DNA of 64,000 nucleotides from positions 413,220 through 477,219 of the forward strand of contig OX422189.1 in assembly GCA_949130485.1 (NCBI GenBank), read 5' to 3'. Below the pieces are notes generated by a model that ran no database searches, had not been told where the DNA came from, and saw only the letters and a list, made by a program, of their open reading frames with translations. Positions 31,801 through 53,687 of this stretch are shown one piece after another; position 1 is the first letter of the stretch; each line of letters opens with the position of its first letter. This DNA is from Agelas oroides. Lineage: Eukaryota > Porifera > Demospongiae > Agelasida > Agelasidae. Made by a program: the position numbers and the translations under genes.

Positions 31801-34800
31801 AGCCTTGTTACCAGGCCTTCCCCGTCTCCAGTTTTTATACTGCAAGAGATCATAAACTGGAGACGGAGAAGGCCTAGCCTTGTTACCAGGCCTTCCCCGC
31901 CTCCAGTTTCTATACTGCAAGAGATCATAAACTGGAGACGGAAGGCCTAGCCTTGTTACCAGGCCTTCCCCGCCTCCAGTTTCTATACTGCAAGAGATCA
32001 TAAACTGGAGACGGAGAAGGCCGGCCTAGCCTTGTTACCAGGCCTTTCCCGCCTCCAGTTTCTATACTGCAAGAGATCATAAAGTGGAGAAGGCCTGGGG
32101 ATGTGGCTAAGATTGGGTGGGACAAACCATCAATTAAACTGGCTAAAGTGGTTTATTACTTTCGCTAGTGGCTCCTGTTACTAACTTCTAATTACCAATT
32201 TCTGATCTTAAGTTGATAACTTTTTCCATTGGCTATATATTTTAACTTTCAAAACAATCCCATTCCGAGGATAGATATCTTGGAATGGAATCACCACATG
32301 CAAACCTTCTTGTAGGCGTTGCATGAGGTGTTCAGTGGACACGTCTCGCAGTGGGGGGACTTGGGTGTGCAGACAGTGGCACCAAGCTCCATCAAAGCCT
32401 GGTTAAAATCACCGGGACGTTCCTCATCAACTGTTGTCTGGGCTAATCTCCTGTGAGAGAGACACCAGCGCAGGTCAGACATGGTCGACCTTTGGCACTA
32501 ATTGTGTTCCTAGTTACCAAATATGCATGTTCTAAAAAGGGCAACAGAAAGTTAGCCTCGTTCCCAGGCTCTCCCATCGAAAAATAAGTAATGGATATAC
32601 TATACTACCTATACGAGGAGTATAGGTAGCCTCGTACCCAGTCCTCCTCCACAGCTATCGTCGCTTGCAGTACGAATAACTGCAAGCGACGATACATAGG
32701 TGGTGGACGATAGCTGTGGTGGAGGACTGGGAACGAGGCTAGAGTATAGGTAGTATATCCAATTTATACCACATTTGAGACAGTAAAACTGTCACTCAAT
32801 TTTGTGTAAATTATTCTGGTACAACATGCAAGTTTTGTGCAAACATAATAGGAGTATATGACTCGTTATACTCCGCTGTTCGTCCAATGAAATACATAGA
32901 AAGTGATGTAATGTTATAAAAATGGAGGTTAGGGTTCCTTTATGTTGGGGCGAGGGGAGAGAGCCTGGGAATGAGGCTAACAGAAAGTGCTCTATGGAAA
33001 AAATGGACGACGATCTTTGAGAAAGTTGTCTGGCTAGTCAAAAATGCCTCTGATGACTCACCATTTCTTCTAAATTTGTAAGTTGCCAGTTTATTTGAGT
33101 CCATGAGACAAGGATTTGACTAGCCAGACAGCTTCAGTTTTGGGAGAAGGTCCATACCAGAAGTGTTCCATGGTTTGTTTGGCTCCTGAGCATGCTCCCA
33201 CGGCTCTCAGTCGTGAGAACACCCTCACCACGTTCCCATCCACCACCCCACACCACTCTCCAAATGCAATGGACGCTATTGCATCTGCGGAGTAGAGTGG
33301 AGAGGATCGGGGAGAAGGGTGGGGGTGGGAAGAGGGAGAAGGGAAAGGAGAGGGGTGGGAAAAGAGGGAGGGTGGGGAGAGTGGAGAAGGGTGGGGAGAG
33401 GAAGAGGATTGGGGAGAGGGGTGGGAGGTTGCATAGTTTGATGTATTCAGACATACTGGCAGTGTATCTTCCAACTCCGGGAAGTGATTTCATAAGCTCA
33501 TCTGCAGTTCTTGGAATCTGCCCTCCAAAATCTGTCACCACCTGAAAAGCATATCCAAGATAGCCCATTCTTTCCTCAATCAGCCTCATGCCCAGGTCCC
33601 TCCCCAGTTTGCAGATGCGATTGAAAAGAAGGAGGAGCCTGGGGACAAGGCTACATAATATGCAAAGGGAGGAGAAATCCTCACCAAGCTTTGATCTCAA
33701 ATGATGTGGAATACTCCTTAAGTGCATGCCAAGAGCGCATGATGACATAATTTTTATTGCACATGATGACATCATAAAAAATGACATTATCATGCACTCT
33801 TGGTGCATGCTTATCAAAGATCATCAGTTGGACCACAGGGTTTGCGGCTCTCAAGTGAGAAGTAAAAAATGGTCTTGGTCTGAGAGTAGTCTGAATTGAG
33901 TTATGCCAGAGGGGGAGTGGCACCTTGCTCATTGGACTCCGTGGCCGGCCGTGGGTCTCTTTCAACCTTGAGGCAGGTGCGCATCATCCACAAGCACAGG
34001 GTGTTCATGGAGTCTTCTGCATTGCACCCCCACAGGACTGGTTTCTGATGACCCACCCCCCTGTTACAGGGGCACCCAGCTGGGGTGGGAGAGGACCTTT
34101 GTCTCAGACCTTCCCAAGGGCTGAAGATGGGGAAGACCCCGATTGTGTGCCCCTAAGAGCAAGCTTCAGACCAAGACCCTACTAGGTACAGCAGTTTTCT
34201 CCTATTTATAGTGCTGAAAAAACCACCACTATTGAGTATGGGTTTCGCGTGATATTCATAGGCACGTGAATATCATTACCACCTTTTGGGCTCCCTCCCA
34301 GAGTCTTTGCGCCCTGGAGTAGTACCCCAGTCCTGTCCACGTCTCCATCACTTCCTGTCCATACAGGATATGACATCATTAATAACTAACCAGAGCATTG
34401 CTAGCAATTGATCATACCTCACGATTTGCACTTGCAAGATCAGTCACCGTTGGCCACTTCTAAACAAGATTATGAATCACCGTTATGACATCAAATAGAA
34501 ATCGCGTATATTCAGAATTGCTTGCCACTAGCCACACAGAAAGCTCTGGGAACAAGCCTGCAAGGCTCCATGACCACGGCCATTATACTGAAGTAGCCTC
34601 GTTCCCAGGCTCTCTCCTCAAACCTGGGAACGAGGCTAATACCGAAGGTACTCATCTTGAGTTATAGTCCTCTAGCAATTGTGCTGACACAATGCATACA
34701 CCACAATCTGTGAACTAAACAACCTCATGAGAGGAAATTGCTCTTTCATTTTCCTACCTCCATCCAGCGATTGTAATAATCAACTACAGTAGCCACTTGT

Positions 34801-35570
34801 GTCTGAAGTGTGTGTGTGTATGTGAGTTATGTGTGTGTATGATGTGTGTTGTGTGTGTGTGTGTGTATGTGGGGAATACGTAACATGGACAGCTACTTGT
34901 GCCGTGTCATGCTACATTTAGTACTAAACCCTCCTAGTCAGGTAGCCTCATACCCAATACAGTCTGGGAATGAGACCCTCAGCCTAGTGCTTTTCCTCAC
35001 TTGCTGCAGCATGATCTCCGACACCCACACAGCATACACCCTCACATTGGCATCCTTTTCTGTGGCAGCCTACACACACAAGGAACACAAGACAAACTAT
35101 AATAACTCTACACCAACTGTCATAAATACTGTGAAACCTGTCCATGTAAATGTAGTCTCGTGGGCCAGACTCTCTCCTCCCCACGTGAGTCTGGCTTGCG
35201 AGACTAATGTAAATGGTTTCAATCAGAATATTTGGGGGGGGCATTTATAGACATGTGGTTGCTTCGTCCAGGTCACTTTGCACAGGAACATGTACAACTG
35301 GATCAGGAGTAGTAGCCATAATAAAGAGGTGGCTGCCTACAGCAGTGACTAGTCTGAAACAGTCCCACTCCACCATAGACAGGTTCCACTGAAGAAGAGA
35401 TTTTTAAGAACTATGCAGTTGTCATCGTGTCTCACCACTGTTCTCCACGGTAGCGTCCTCTTGTTGCTGTCATACCAGCCGAGCAGGTTGGACCTCAGCA
35501 AATGGAGCTCTTCCACTTCAACAAAATCGTGGATGGAGCACACGACTGTCTTCTTGCTCGAAGTAGCCAT
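28889..35570 (-). CDS. MUTYH: Adenine DNA glycosylase MutY homologue
   Basis: Base-excision repair enzyme removing adenine opposite 8-oxoguanine. I traced 14 in-phase exons giving 437 residues: 35436-35570, 35001-35069, 34758-34802, 34418-34459, 34283-34354, 33457-33541, 33158-33284, 32306-32450, 30221-30330, 30096-30153, 29787-29859, 29582-29712, 29182-29343, 28889-28948. [16 protein letters not shown] and [11 protein letters not shown] are MutY signatures. The HhH is [11 protein letters not shown], and the catalytic Asp is D165 in VVDGNV. The 4Fe-4S cysteines C219, C226, C229 and C235 have the right x6-x2-x5 spacing. [13 protein letters not shown] is the zinc linchpin/linker, followed by the NUDIX-like 8-oxoG reader ([19 protein letters not shown]). 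The 1.7-kb hairpin minisatellite occupies intron 8. No mitochondrial presequence is evident. Confidence 0.95.
30384..32109. repeat. ~75-bp hairpin minisatellite in MUTYH intron
   Basis: About 23 head-to-tail copies of a 74-75-bp unit. Each is itself an inverted repeat: CTTCCCCGCCTCCAGTTT pairs with AAACTGGAGACGGAGAAG around TACTGCAAG. The array begins with a full left arm (TAGCCTTGTTCCCAGGCC) and ends with a right arm (GGCCTGGGGATGTGGCTA), as if one hairpin element expanded internally. Copies are almost identical, differing by C/CC indels and TTCCC/TTACC variants. Confidence 0.95.
32627..32741. repeat. Dispersed hairpin element copy in MUTYH intron
   Basis: TAGCCTCGTACCCAGTCCTC pairs with GAGGACTGGGAACGAGGCTA. 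The inner arms are CACAGCTATCGTCGC / GCGACGATA with a CTTGCAGTACG...CTGCAAGC core. It is flanked on both sides by TATAGGTAG. Confidence 0.8.
32761..32932. mobile_element. MITE-like element, copy 1
   Basis: About 170 bp that share long stretches with 51757-51915, including TTTATACCACATT at one end, CATGCAAGTTTTGTGCAAAC in the middle and GTGATGTAATG near the other. The start TTATACCACAT and the end TAATGTTATAA are imperfect inverted termini. Confidence 0.6.
34594..34638. repeat. Minimal dispersed hairpin element copy in MUTYH intron
   Basis: In only 45 bp, TAGCCTCGTTCCCAGG pairs with CCTGGGAACGAGGCTA around a short TC-rich loop. It is the shortest perfect example of the family. Confidence 0.8.
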
Positions 35571-35671
35571 ATTTAATATTTCGCGGGTAATTTGTCCAAT
35601 CATATCACGAGTTTTGAGAAACTGACCAATCAGGTTTAAGAATACGGTGCGCTATAATTAGAACGTTAACC
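35571..35671. promoter_or_regulatory. Bidirectional promoter, MUTYH / TAF1C
   Basis: Only 101 bp between divergent start codons. Two CCAAT boxes in the same orientation (35596-35600 and 35626-35630) are exactly 30 bp apart and each is followed by CA, giving CCAATCA as preferred by NF-Y. The tandem spacing supports a shared NF-Y-type promoter. Confidence 0.65.
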
Positions 35672-38600
35672 ATGCGGATGGCGGAGTTCTCGTTTCCACT
35701 GGAGGAATTTCCAGTGTACCGGCCGCATGGAGATGCTACGGCGCGCGGGCAAAGTGCAGAGAATCAGCAGACTGAGCAGTTCAACTCAGTGCCGTATGGC
35801 AGGCTTTCCGCCATGCTGGATACAGGGGAGGGGGCAATTATTTTCAGACAACAGGGTATGCATGCAGTGTTAATTAGTAACTGTAGAACTGGGAATCAGC
35901 TGAAACTAATTACCACCTTCAAATCAAATTAGGCCAATCTTACTAGGAAGCTCCACCCATTTAGTTTCTATTTGGTTTGTCAAATATTGACATGTTATTG
36001 AACATTTGCAGGAAGGGACAGGCATGTGCGCTACCAAACCCCATGTCTACCACTCACCCCTCCAAACACACGTATGTGAGCACATCAATCATAGTCTTGC
36101 AAGCCAGACCCAAACAATCCCCGAGCAGATTTTATTTTATTGTCGTGCACAGGGAAGAAAAGTACATGCATGATTAAAAAAATAATCTGTGTTGGTATTG
36201 GTAAGCCTGGCTTGCAAGACTAGAGTCCAGTATGTCTCAATTCATCACATAACTTATTTTCACCAGGTACCCCCTATGATAATCCAGTGGAGGTGACACA
36301 CAACCATCCCCAGCCTGGTATGAAGTATCGTGTGCTGTCTCAGGTATGGGAATGGAACAGTTCAAGCCTATACGTAGCTGAGAGTCAAAAGATCCATATA
36401 GCCTTATGCCTGTGTGTTGCTTGCAGTACTGAACTGGGAGAAGGTAAAACTCATCGTGTGCATTGAGGTACCTGGACATTTGGTGGACAACCTGACGTCC
36501 AGGAATGTCAACAGATTTTTTCCCATGTTAGTAATGCAAGTGACAAACACGGGAGTGAAACATCTGAAAGCAAACCCACTTGCAAGATATTATTGTCTTC
36601 ACAGGTGTATTATCTCCATGGCAACTTCCCAAGTGTGTATGTACCAGTGGACGTCCTGACCTCCCAGTTGCAAGCTGCAAACACCCTTGAAGATCAACTC
36701 GCGGTAAACAACAAACAACAACAATAGCAACAACAACAAACAAGGACTCAATAATTGATTATATTGACTGTGTTTTATAGGATTTTGACACCACTCTTGG
36801 TTCAGCCATGGCGTTTCTCCCCGTCTCCCACCCTGGTTGTCACGGTGTCGTGTTGTTTGCCTCTGGACCCAACCTACAGACACTCAGTAGGCAACCATTC
36901 CCAGAAGAATGCAGTTGTAACTTAGTGACGCCTTTCTGCAGCATCTGGTTCCCATGGTAACACCTCATAATGGAGGTGCAGTGAGTTAATTTGATAATAT
37001 CAGTACAAAGTTCAGCAAGAAAATACCTTGGACTTACCACTCCCTGTTTCGCCCTAGCTCCCAAAGAGTTGCTATACCAATGCGTTCATGTCATTCATTC
37101 AACCTGCTAACAAATCAGAACTGCACTTCAGCTTCTCCGTGCTTAGTGCTTAACCTTCAACATGAAAACCAAATGTTCAGAATGTGGTCTCATGTTCAAC
37201 TTTAAGTAGCTGCTTTATATGTGTATATATACATGTGTTTACACGTGTAAATATGGTAGTTTGTGATCTCACTAGCGTAGTGATGATGGTGTGAGTAGTG
37301 ATGATGGTGTGAGTAGTGACGATGGTGTGAGTAGTGACGATGGTGTGAGTAGTGACGATGGTGTGAGTAGTGATGATGGTTTTTCTTGACTTGTTTTGCA
37401 GCTGTTGGTCTCTTACTGGAGCCAGCAGTTGTCCTGGGAGACTCTGCCCTAGCTGACTCTCCACCAGATAACTCTTTTCTCTGGTTCTCTCGTCAATTCT
37501 CTCAACTTCACCTGGAGCCCACAGAGGGCCACCAGCTGCCCTCTCGGATAAAGCAGGTGGAGTCAGCAACCATGAGAGGGAGAGGCAAGTTGAACGCACA
37601 CTTTGGTGGATGATGTCACTTTACTTAAATAGTTTTTATAACATATGGCAGTTACATGAGTATGAGCCAATCAAATTGCAGAACTTAAAAGAGTGCTGTG
37701 TGTCAATACATTTGTCTAAGTGTAACTGGCTAATTAGTTGACAGTAATCACTAATTTAAGATTTTGTCCAGCCTGTAGCCAGCTGTAGCTCTCTGATTGA
37801 TCAAATTATGACTTACTTTTCACCAACTAGAAGATGAGGGCAGTCTGTCTAATCTCTCCCTGCAGCTGTTGTGTGTGTGCGAAGTGACTATCATGTCTAA
37901 TCTCTCCCTGCAGCTGTTGTGTGTGTGCGAAGTGACTATCATGTTATATTCTTTGAGGTTAGTATGCCAGCTACTGGGATATGACATGTTCTTTTTGAGT
38001 CTGGAGGTGTGTTTGTTGCTTAGGGACCAACTGAGAGGGGTGTGGCCAGTGCAGTGAGGCAGTATAGGGACAGTGTGACTCAGGTGTGTATGTAGTGCCT
38101 GCACTATGGTGGAGAAAGCTCGACACTTCCTCACCTTCCCTCCCTCTCTCCACCCATCCTTCTAACCCTCCCTCCCTCCCTCTCTCCACCTTCCAACCCC
38201 CTCCCTTCCTCCTTCCCTCTCTCCACACAGCACCCTCCCATGGCTCCTACATTCAAAGTCCACTTGCTCCAATGCTTGGTAGCACTCCGCAGCACTGTCT
38301 GCATCAGCCATGTCAAGCTTAGGTGAGCAAGCTAGCTCAAGATCATTGTGAAAGAGAAAGGTCTAAAAGGTTTAGAGTCGTCAGCTACAAACTTAGCTTT
38401 GTACCCAGGCTCTTTCTCGTGGAAGGAGGAAAAAGTCCTGGGTACGAGGCTACTACAGACTAGCCTCAATTTCTCTACCTAGCTGTGGGGTCTAGCTACC
38501 CCACTGCCCTCTCAAACTTTCAAAAGAAAGTGCTACAGATGAAACTTGATGGGAATGGGTTGTTGTAGCCTTTAACACTAGAGGAAGTCGTAGGCTAGCC

Positions 38601-41600
38601 TCGTTCCCAGGACTCCCCACCGTTCAGTTTTTGATTGCTTGCAGCATGCAAAAACAGAGGGGGAAGGCCTGGTCCATTTTATCACATGAATGACGTCAGT
38701 GTCTACTAGGTAGACAGAGGGGGGGAGGGGTCGCCCATCGAAACGTACCGCTCCCGGCTGAACATGTGCGCGAAATGCTGGGAATGAGGCTAGTCAGAAT
38801 CAGAATGAGACACTGTTTTCTTCCCTCTCTCTGTGTGTGTGGTTTAGTCCTTACATTGCTGGTGAGGCTATTGTACTGACTGAGAGTGGAGGAGTCTACC
38901 AGTGGCGGGAGAGAGAGAGGTAAACAGAATTAAACTCTAATCTGATTGGCCTGAAGGATTGGGAAATTGCTGTGTTCCCAGTAACAAAACTAACCCCCAC
39001 TCGGCTAGCTTCACTAGTGACAGAAAGCTGGCCAAGGGCCTGGAAACATGGCTTGAATCCAGACCTAGATGCAAGGGTTCTAGCTGGCAACCATGAGTCA
39101 TGAGCTGTCATTCTTGTTCTATTTCCTTAGGCTTTGCACACTGCAGGAGCCTCAGGCCACACCCACCCCAGCTGACCCCGCCCACTTCTGGCAGTGCTGC
39201 TATGGTGCCCACCCACGCTGCGTGGTCCTTGCTGAGCAATCTGGTGTTTCTCTCGGAGACTTCCGAGTGAGTCATATAAGATGTGTTTAATAGTGTCTTG
39301 ATCAAGTTGTGGTCATGTGGGACTCAACCATCATGAAAATGGCTACCATAGTCATAGCTGTATGATACTGCAAGCAAGGAAAAGTGGGGATGAGACTACG
39401 CCTTTCTTGCTACCTCTCTGTTTAGCAAAGCATCTTTCAATTTCCTTTTACCACTTAGCGTCTCGGTCCCAGACCCAAAATCAACCCCAGTGTGGATCAC
39501 TTTCAGTATTGCACATTTCTCTGTGCGTTATGCTGAAAGTGACATACACACCAGGCGAAGTCTGGAGAGGCGACTATTTACCTCTTTATCGATTTCACTC
39601 TACCGTGTATCCTTTATGTCTGCAAAACTCTGTCTGTCTGTCCAGGGTAATGGTGGTCTTACCTTCACTCCCCTGCTCACCCATCCCAGCTCCCACCTTC
39701 CCTCCCACACCATCATCTCTGCCATCTCCCCTCACCCCTCACACCCCTTCCACCTCTTCATCGCTACGAGCAGTGAGCTGTTGCTGTTAGACACAAGACA
39801 ACCCGAACCTCCTCTGCTAGCTACACAACACGAATTCCACGACCCCCCACGGTTCATTAGCACACTGTGCAATGACGAGGGAGACAGTATCCTTGTGTGT
39901 CAGAGTCAGGCCTTTCTGATGGCTAACAACCACCATTTCCTGTGTTAGGTCTATAGCTAAGAAGCTATGTGGTATGTATGTACAGCCAAGAAAAACTCGG
40001 TTCCCTTGTATCCCAAGCTCCTGAGGTTACTCACTAAACCCAACCTTCAGATTCTGTCAGTACCTTGGGGTGCAGTTTAGACTGCTAGTCAGTCTCAGTC
40101 CCAGACCCAAAACCAACCCCAGCGTGGATCGCTTTCAGTATTGTGTGTTATACTGGAAGCGATATACGCGCCAGATGAAGTCTGGGGATGAGACTAACCG
40201 CTAGTGGTAGTTTTATATTCATGCAGTGCTCAATTTAGAGAAGCTAGGCCAATAGTGGGAGACATACGTGAGCCTCGAACCTCGATCTACACCCTCCTCA
40301 ATAGCTTCTACTGCAAGTTTGTTACTGTTCCTTATCTTCCCGAAGCGCTGGTTGTTCTGTCCTCTCATCACAGTCATGAGAGCATTGTATACAGCTGTTC
40401 TGGTGAGTCGCATGCCCAGGGAACGGGTTAGAGGCTTTTATCATGTAAAGAAACTGGCAGGTGATAATGATGGTACAATGAGTGTAGCAGCTGATAATGA
40501 TGGTACAATGAGTGTGTAGCAGCTGATATTGATGGTACAATGAGTGTAGCAGCTGATAATGATGGTACAATGAGTGTGTAGCAGCTGATATTGATGGTAC
40601 AATGAGTGTAGCAGCTGATATTGATGGTACAATGAGTGTGTAGCAGCTGATATTGATGGTACAATGAGTGTGTAGCAGCTGATAATGATGGTACATTGAG
40701 TGTAGCAGCTGATATTGATGGTACAATGAGTGTAGCAGCTGACATTGATTGTGGTGTGTTATCTTGCAGGTGGTACAATGAGTGGAAGTGCAGGAATGCT
40801 GGCACCACACTTCAGCTGTTTGCCTCATCTCACTGCCAATTACAGGTGGGTTTTGGAGAGGTTTCTGTACTGGAGCTGCATATGCATCCCTCTCCACACA
40901 CACACACACACACACCACGCAGTGAATTTGGTGACAGTCTTAATCATCTGGCTGCAGTGACACATGTTGGGTACCGCTTCAAGCAACGTCTGTCAGGCAG
41001 CTGTGTAGTCAACCTCCACAATGGAAGCTATGCCACACTCACTGTAAGCTCTTGGAGCTCATGTTATTCCTTCACCTTCATAGCCTTCACACCCTCACAT
41101 CCTCACACATGCACACACATGCCCTCACATCCTCACACATCCTCACACATGCACACACATGCCCTCACATCCTCACACATGCAACACACACCCCCTCACG
41201 TATGTGCACACACACTGTCAGATGACAACGCTAGGTGATATATTTTTCCAATGCTGGTGTTACCAATGCACGCTCCCCACCCCTTGTCCCCCCGTCCCTT
41301 CCTCCCCTGCCTCACCCATTCCCGAGGGCTACTACCTTTGGCTCCATGAAGCTTGGCATCAAGAAGAAGTATGTCCAAGCCTCTGTGTAAAAGCACCTGG
41401 TGTGTGTGAGGTCCTTGATCATGCTCAATGTTTGGTACTATGAGGTGGATAAGAGGAAATTAAAAAGCCGGCGGTTGCTGGGCATCAGACCTATGCAGCG
41501 TCCCTGGCTTGAGCTACCATTGCTCTTGGTTTCATTGTTCAACAATGAACTATAGAGACTGTCAAGTGATCGGGTATGAAGTGAAAACTGGCAGCTGCTG

Positions 41601-42854
41601 GGAATTGAACCCAGGGTTCCTACCAGGACCCCTACCTGGTCTCCTGGCTCAAGCTGCCAGTGCTATGATCACCGAGCAACGTAACAGCCCTCACAATCCT
41701 CTCCATGTACTGTACAGCTGGTTCTAAATACTCCAATCACATTCCTCCTATTTGGCTCGTGGCATCAAGCAAATATTCATTCCCAGCTGAGGGAAGATGT
41801 TTAAAACCAAGTTGTTGGTTGTTTCTCCTTGTAGCAACTTATCAGGCATCGTGAGGTGAGTGCTGGTGTTGGGGCACGCACCCTGGACTTTGGACCGCTC
41901 TTAGAATGTGAGGACACAGCTGTAGTGATATTTGAGACATATAAGGCTATCATCAGAAATATCGACTCTTGTGTTTGGTTTTCGTTTCAGATCTTGTGGA
42001 CTCAGAGTCAGCTGACTTGTGCCTGTACTGCCACCAGCTAGCTAGCTCCCACTTCCAACATCTGGACATTTCCAAGCACAGAACTACACTGAAGAAACCA
42101 GCTGTTGACAGACATGCTGGTTGTCATGACGATGAGACAGTACTCTTCCAAGCTGAGGAGTTGAGTCAGGACCAAAGAGAAGACAGATCAGTGAAAAGGT
42201 GTTGTTTTTGTGGACAAAAGATTGAGCCGCTGTCTCGAGGCAAGCCAGGCTCTAGGGTGACAGAGAGGGATCATGGAATGGAGGTACTCAGGAGGGGTTG
42301 TGTGTGGGGAGAGGCAAGGAATGAACTGGAGGTGAAGTTGGTGAGAGGATGGGAGAGTGGAAGTGAAGAAGGAGGAGATGATGATGGTGGTGGGAAGCAG
42401 GTGAGTGTGCAATTATTGCCACCACACCACATACCACATACCACACCACACACCACACACCACACCACACATCACACCACACATCACACCACACATCACA
42501 CCACACATTAGCCTTGTTCTAGGCCCCACCCCACTATTCATACTGAAAGCAAGAGGAAGCTGGGCAGGGGCCTGGTAATGAGGCTTCACACGTTTATACA
42601 CACACTAAAACAAAATGAACATGTATGCACACACACAACCAGGACACTTTGCGTACACCACCACGAACCCAGCCGTCTCACTCCCCTCCAGAGCCTATCA
42701 CACCAGGTAAGTCATCCCTGACCTTCCTCTGTCAACCCTAACTTCTATTTCAACACATCCCTCTCTACCTCATGAAGACGGTGCGGAACACAAGCTAACT
42801 CCTGCAACACCCACTCCTAAGAAAACAAGGACCCCACATCGGATGGGCTTTTAG
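35672..42854 (+). CDS. TAF1C: TAF1C (TAFI110), SL1/TIF-IB subunit of RNA polymerase I
   Basis: Subunit of the TBP-containing selectivity factor that loads Pol I at rDNA promoters in the nucleolus. Recognised exons include 35672-35855, 36267-36343 (end uncertain), 36605-36703, 36781-36886, ~37402-37585, 37914-37957 (VVCVRSDYHVIFFE), 38024-38083, 38231-38322, 38848-38919 (PYIAGEAIVLTESGGVYQW), 39131-39266, ~39647-39900, ~40770-40845, 41991-42400, 42643-42706, 42778-42854. The beta-propeller strands follow human TAF1C in order, and the extreme C-terminus, TPKKTRTPHRMGF, matches the human KKPRMGF end. Several middle exons (36400-36500, 39400-39640, 40900-41900) are unresolved, so length is unknown. 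The exon at 41991 carries CLYC and CCFC pairs, a possible zinc site. Start could also be the Met at 35678. Confidence 0.85.
37268..37385. repeat. 18-bp minisatellite in TAF1C intron
   Basis: Six to seven tandem copies of GTGATGATGGTGTGAGTA, with a GTGACGATGG variant. It ends just before the acceptor of the exon that begins at 37402. Each unit contains GTGAGTA, a donor-like sequence. Confidence 0.85.
37849..37946. repeat. TAF1C: 48-bp duplication of a TAF1C splice acceptor plus exon start
   Basis: TCTAATCTCTCCCTGCAG plus the following 30 bases of exon (through GAAGTGACTATCATG) occur twice in tandem. Only the second copy continues into the full exon (37914-37957) with a GTTAGT donor. The first copy has a usable acceptor but reads back into intron sequence. 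Confidence 0.85.
38394..38452. repeat. Dispersed hairpin element copy in TAF1C intron
   Basis: TAGCTTTGTACCCAGG pairs with CCTGGGTACGAGGCTA in 59 bp. A more degenerate copy follows at ~38596-38670 with a GCTTGCAGCATGC core. Confidence 0.75.
40455..40760. repeat. ~30-bp minisatellite in TAF1C intron
   Basis: About ten tandem copies of a unit containing AGCAGCTGATAATGATGG and TACAATGAGTGT. The array runs up to the acceptor of the exon at 40770, whose first bases, GTGGTACAATGAGTG, are nearly the same as part of the unit. Confidence 0.9.
41085..41200. repeat. CA-rich tandem repeat in TAF1C
   Basis: Tandem CCCTCACATCCTCACACATG / CACACACATG units; low complexity. The frames across it encode His/Thr/Pro repeats and are not credible exons. 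Confidence 0.7.
41575..41680 (-). repeat. tRNA-derived SINE candidate in TAF1C intron
   Basis: On the minus strand a B-box-like GGGTTCAATTCCCAGCAG lies downstream of a CTCGGTGATCATAGCAC A-box-like segment. Stems are partly preserved. A second fragment (GGCGGTTGCTGGGCATCAGAC) lies just upstream at ~41470. Confidence 0.5.
42509..42585. repeat. Dispersed hairpin element copy in TAF1C intron
   Basis: TAGCCTTGTTCTAGGCCCC pairs imperfectly with GGGGCCTGGTAATGAGGCT around a TACTGAAAGCAAG core. It follows a CACCACACAT tandem run (42420-42508). Confidence 0.65.
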
Positions 42855-43518
42855 ACACAGAACAGTTTTATGGCCTCATTCTCAACCTCTCGTGCCTCCA
42901 TGCAACTTTCATCCCTTGAGCCCAGGAAGAGAGAGACTAGGACACTTTACATGCGCTTATTTTATTGACAGAGAACCAGGAAATACAGACCACCCTTCTC
43001 TTTATGTATGTGGCAACAGTAAATTTACATAATTATTGATACTTAACACAAATAACAACAGTACAATTTACATATTCTTACTTAACAATAACCGCAACAA
43101 ACACATAGTAAACAACACAACAGTTAATTACCATGGCAACATTAAATATTGGTTCCATCTGATACAAAATGTCTGGAGGGGCTCAAGTGGACTGTCTGAA
43201 GGGTGACTGCTCATTGAAGTACTAACGCCTCTCCAATCGGACAACTGTAGGGGGCATGCCTGTGGGTAGATAAACCATCAACAATCAATTATTAACTGAT
43301 CAGTGAATTAGTCAAGTTAATTAAACCCATGATTAGTGATTTGGCTGAATTAAAACGTTGATTGGTTATTTGGCTTTCAGCAAGTAGAGTGTTATCTAAA
43401 CAGATTCATCGAAGTCGCTCCCAGTGCCAGGAAATCACATGTTTATTGTTAACTTGGTCAACCAGATCAGTGGATCATGTTGATCAGTGGATCATGTTGA
43501 TCAATCACAGACTAATTC
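42855..43518. other. Intergenic region between convergent TAF1C and RasGAP
   Basis: 3' UTRs of both genes, AT-rich, with a doubled TTGATCAGTGGATCATG phrase near 43465-43500. No coding signal. Confidence 0.5.

Positions 43519-53687
<10,169 letters not shown>

Noticed and set aside
30384-32109. Regular repeats resembling a CRISPR array
   Set aside because: Units are contiguous and nearly identical, with no unique spacers, in an intron of an animal gene. It is a minisatellite.
30434-32125. Long minus-strand open frames through the hairpin minisatellite
   Set aside because: They translate the same ~25-residue phrase in two registers because the unit is 74-75 bp. The interval lies between two phase-matched MUTYH exons.
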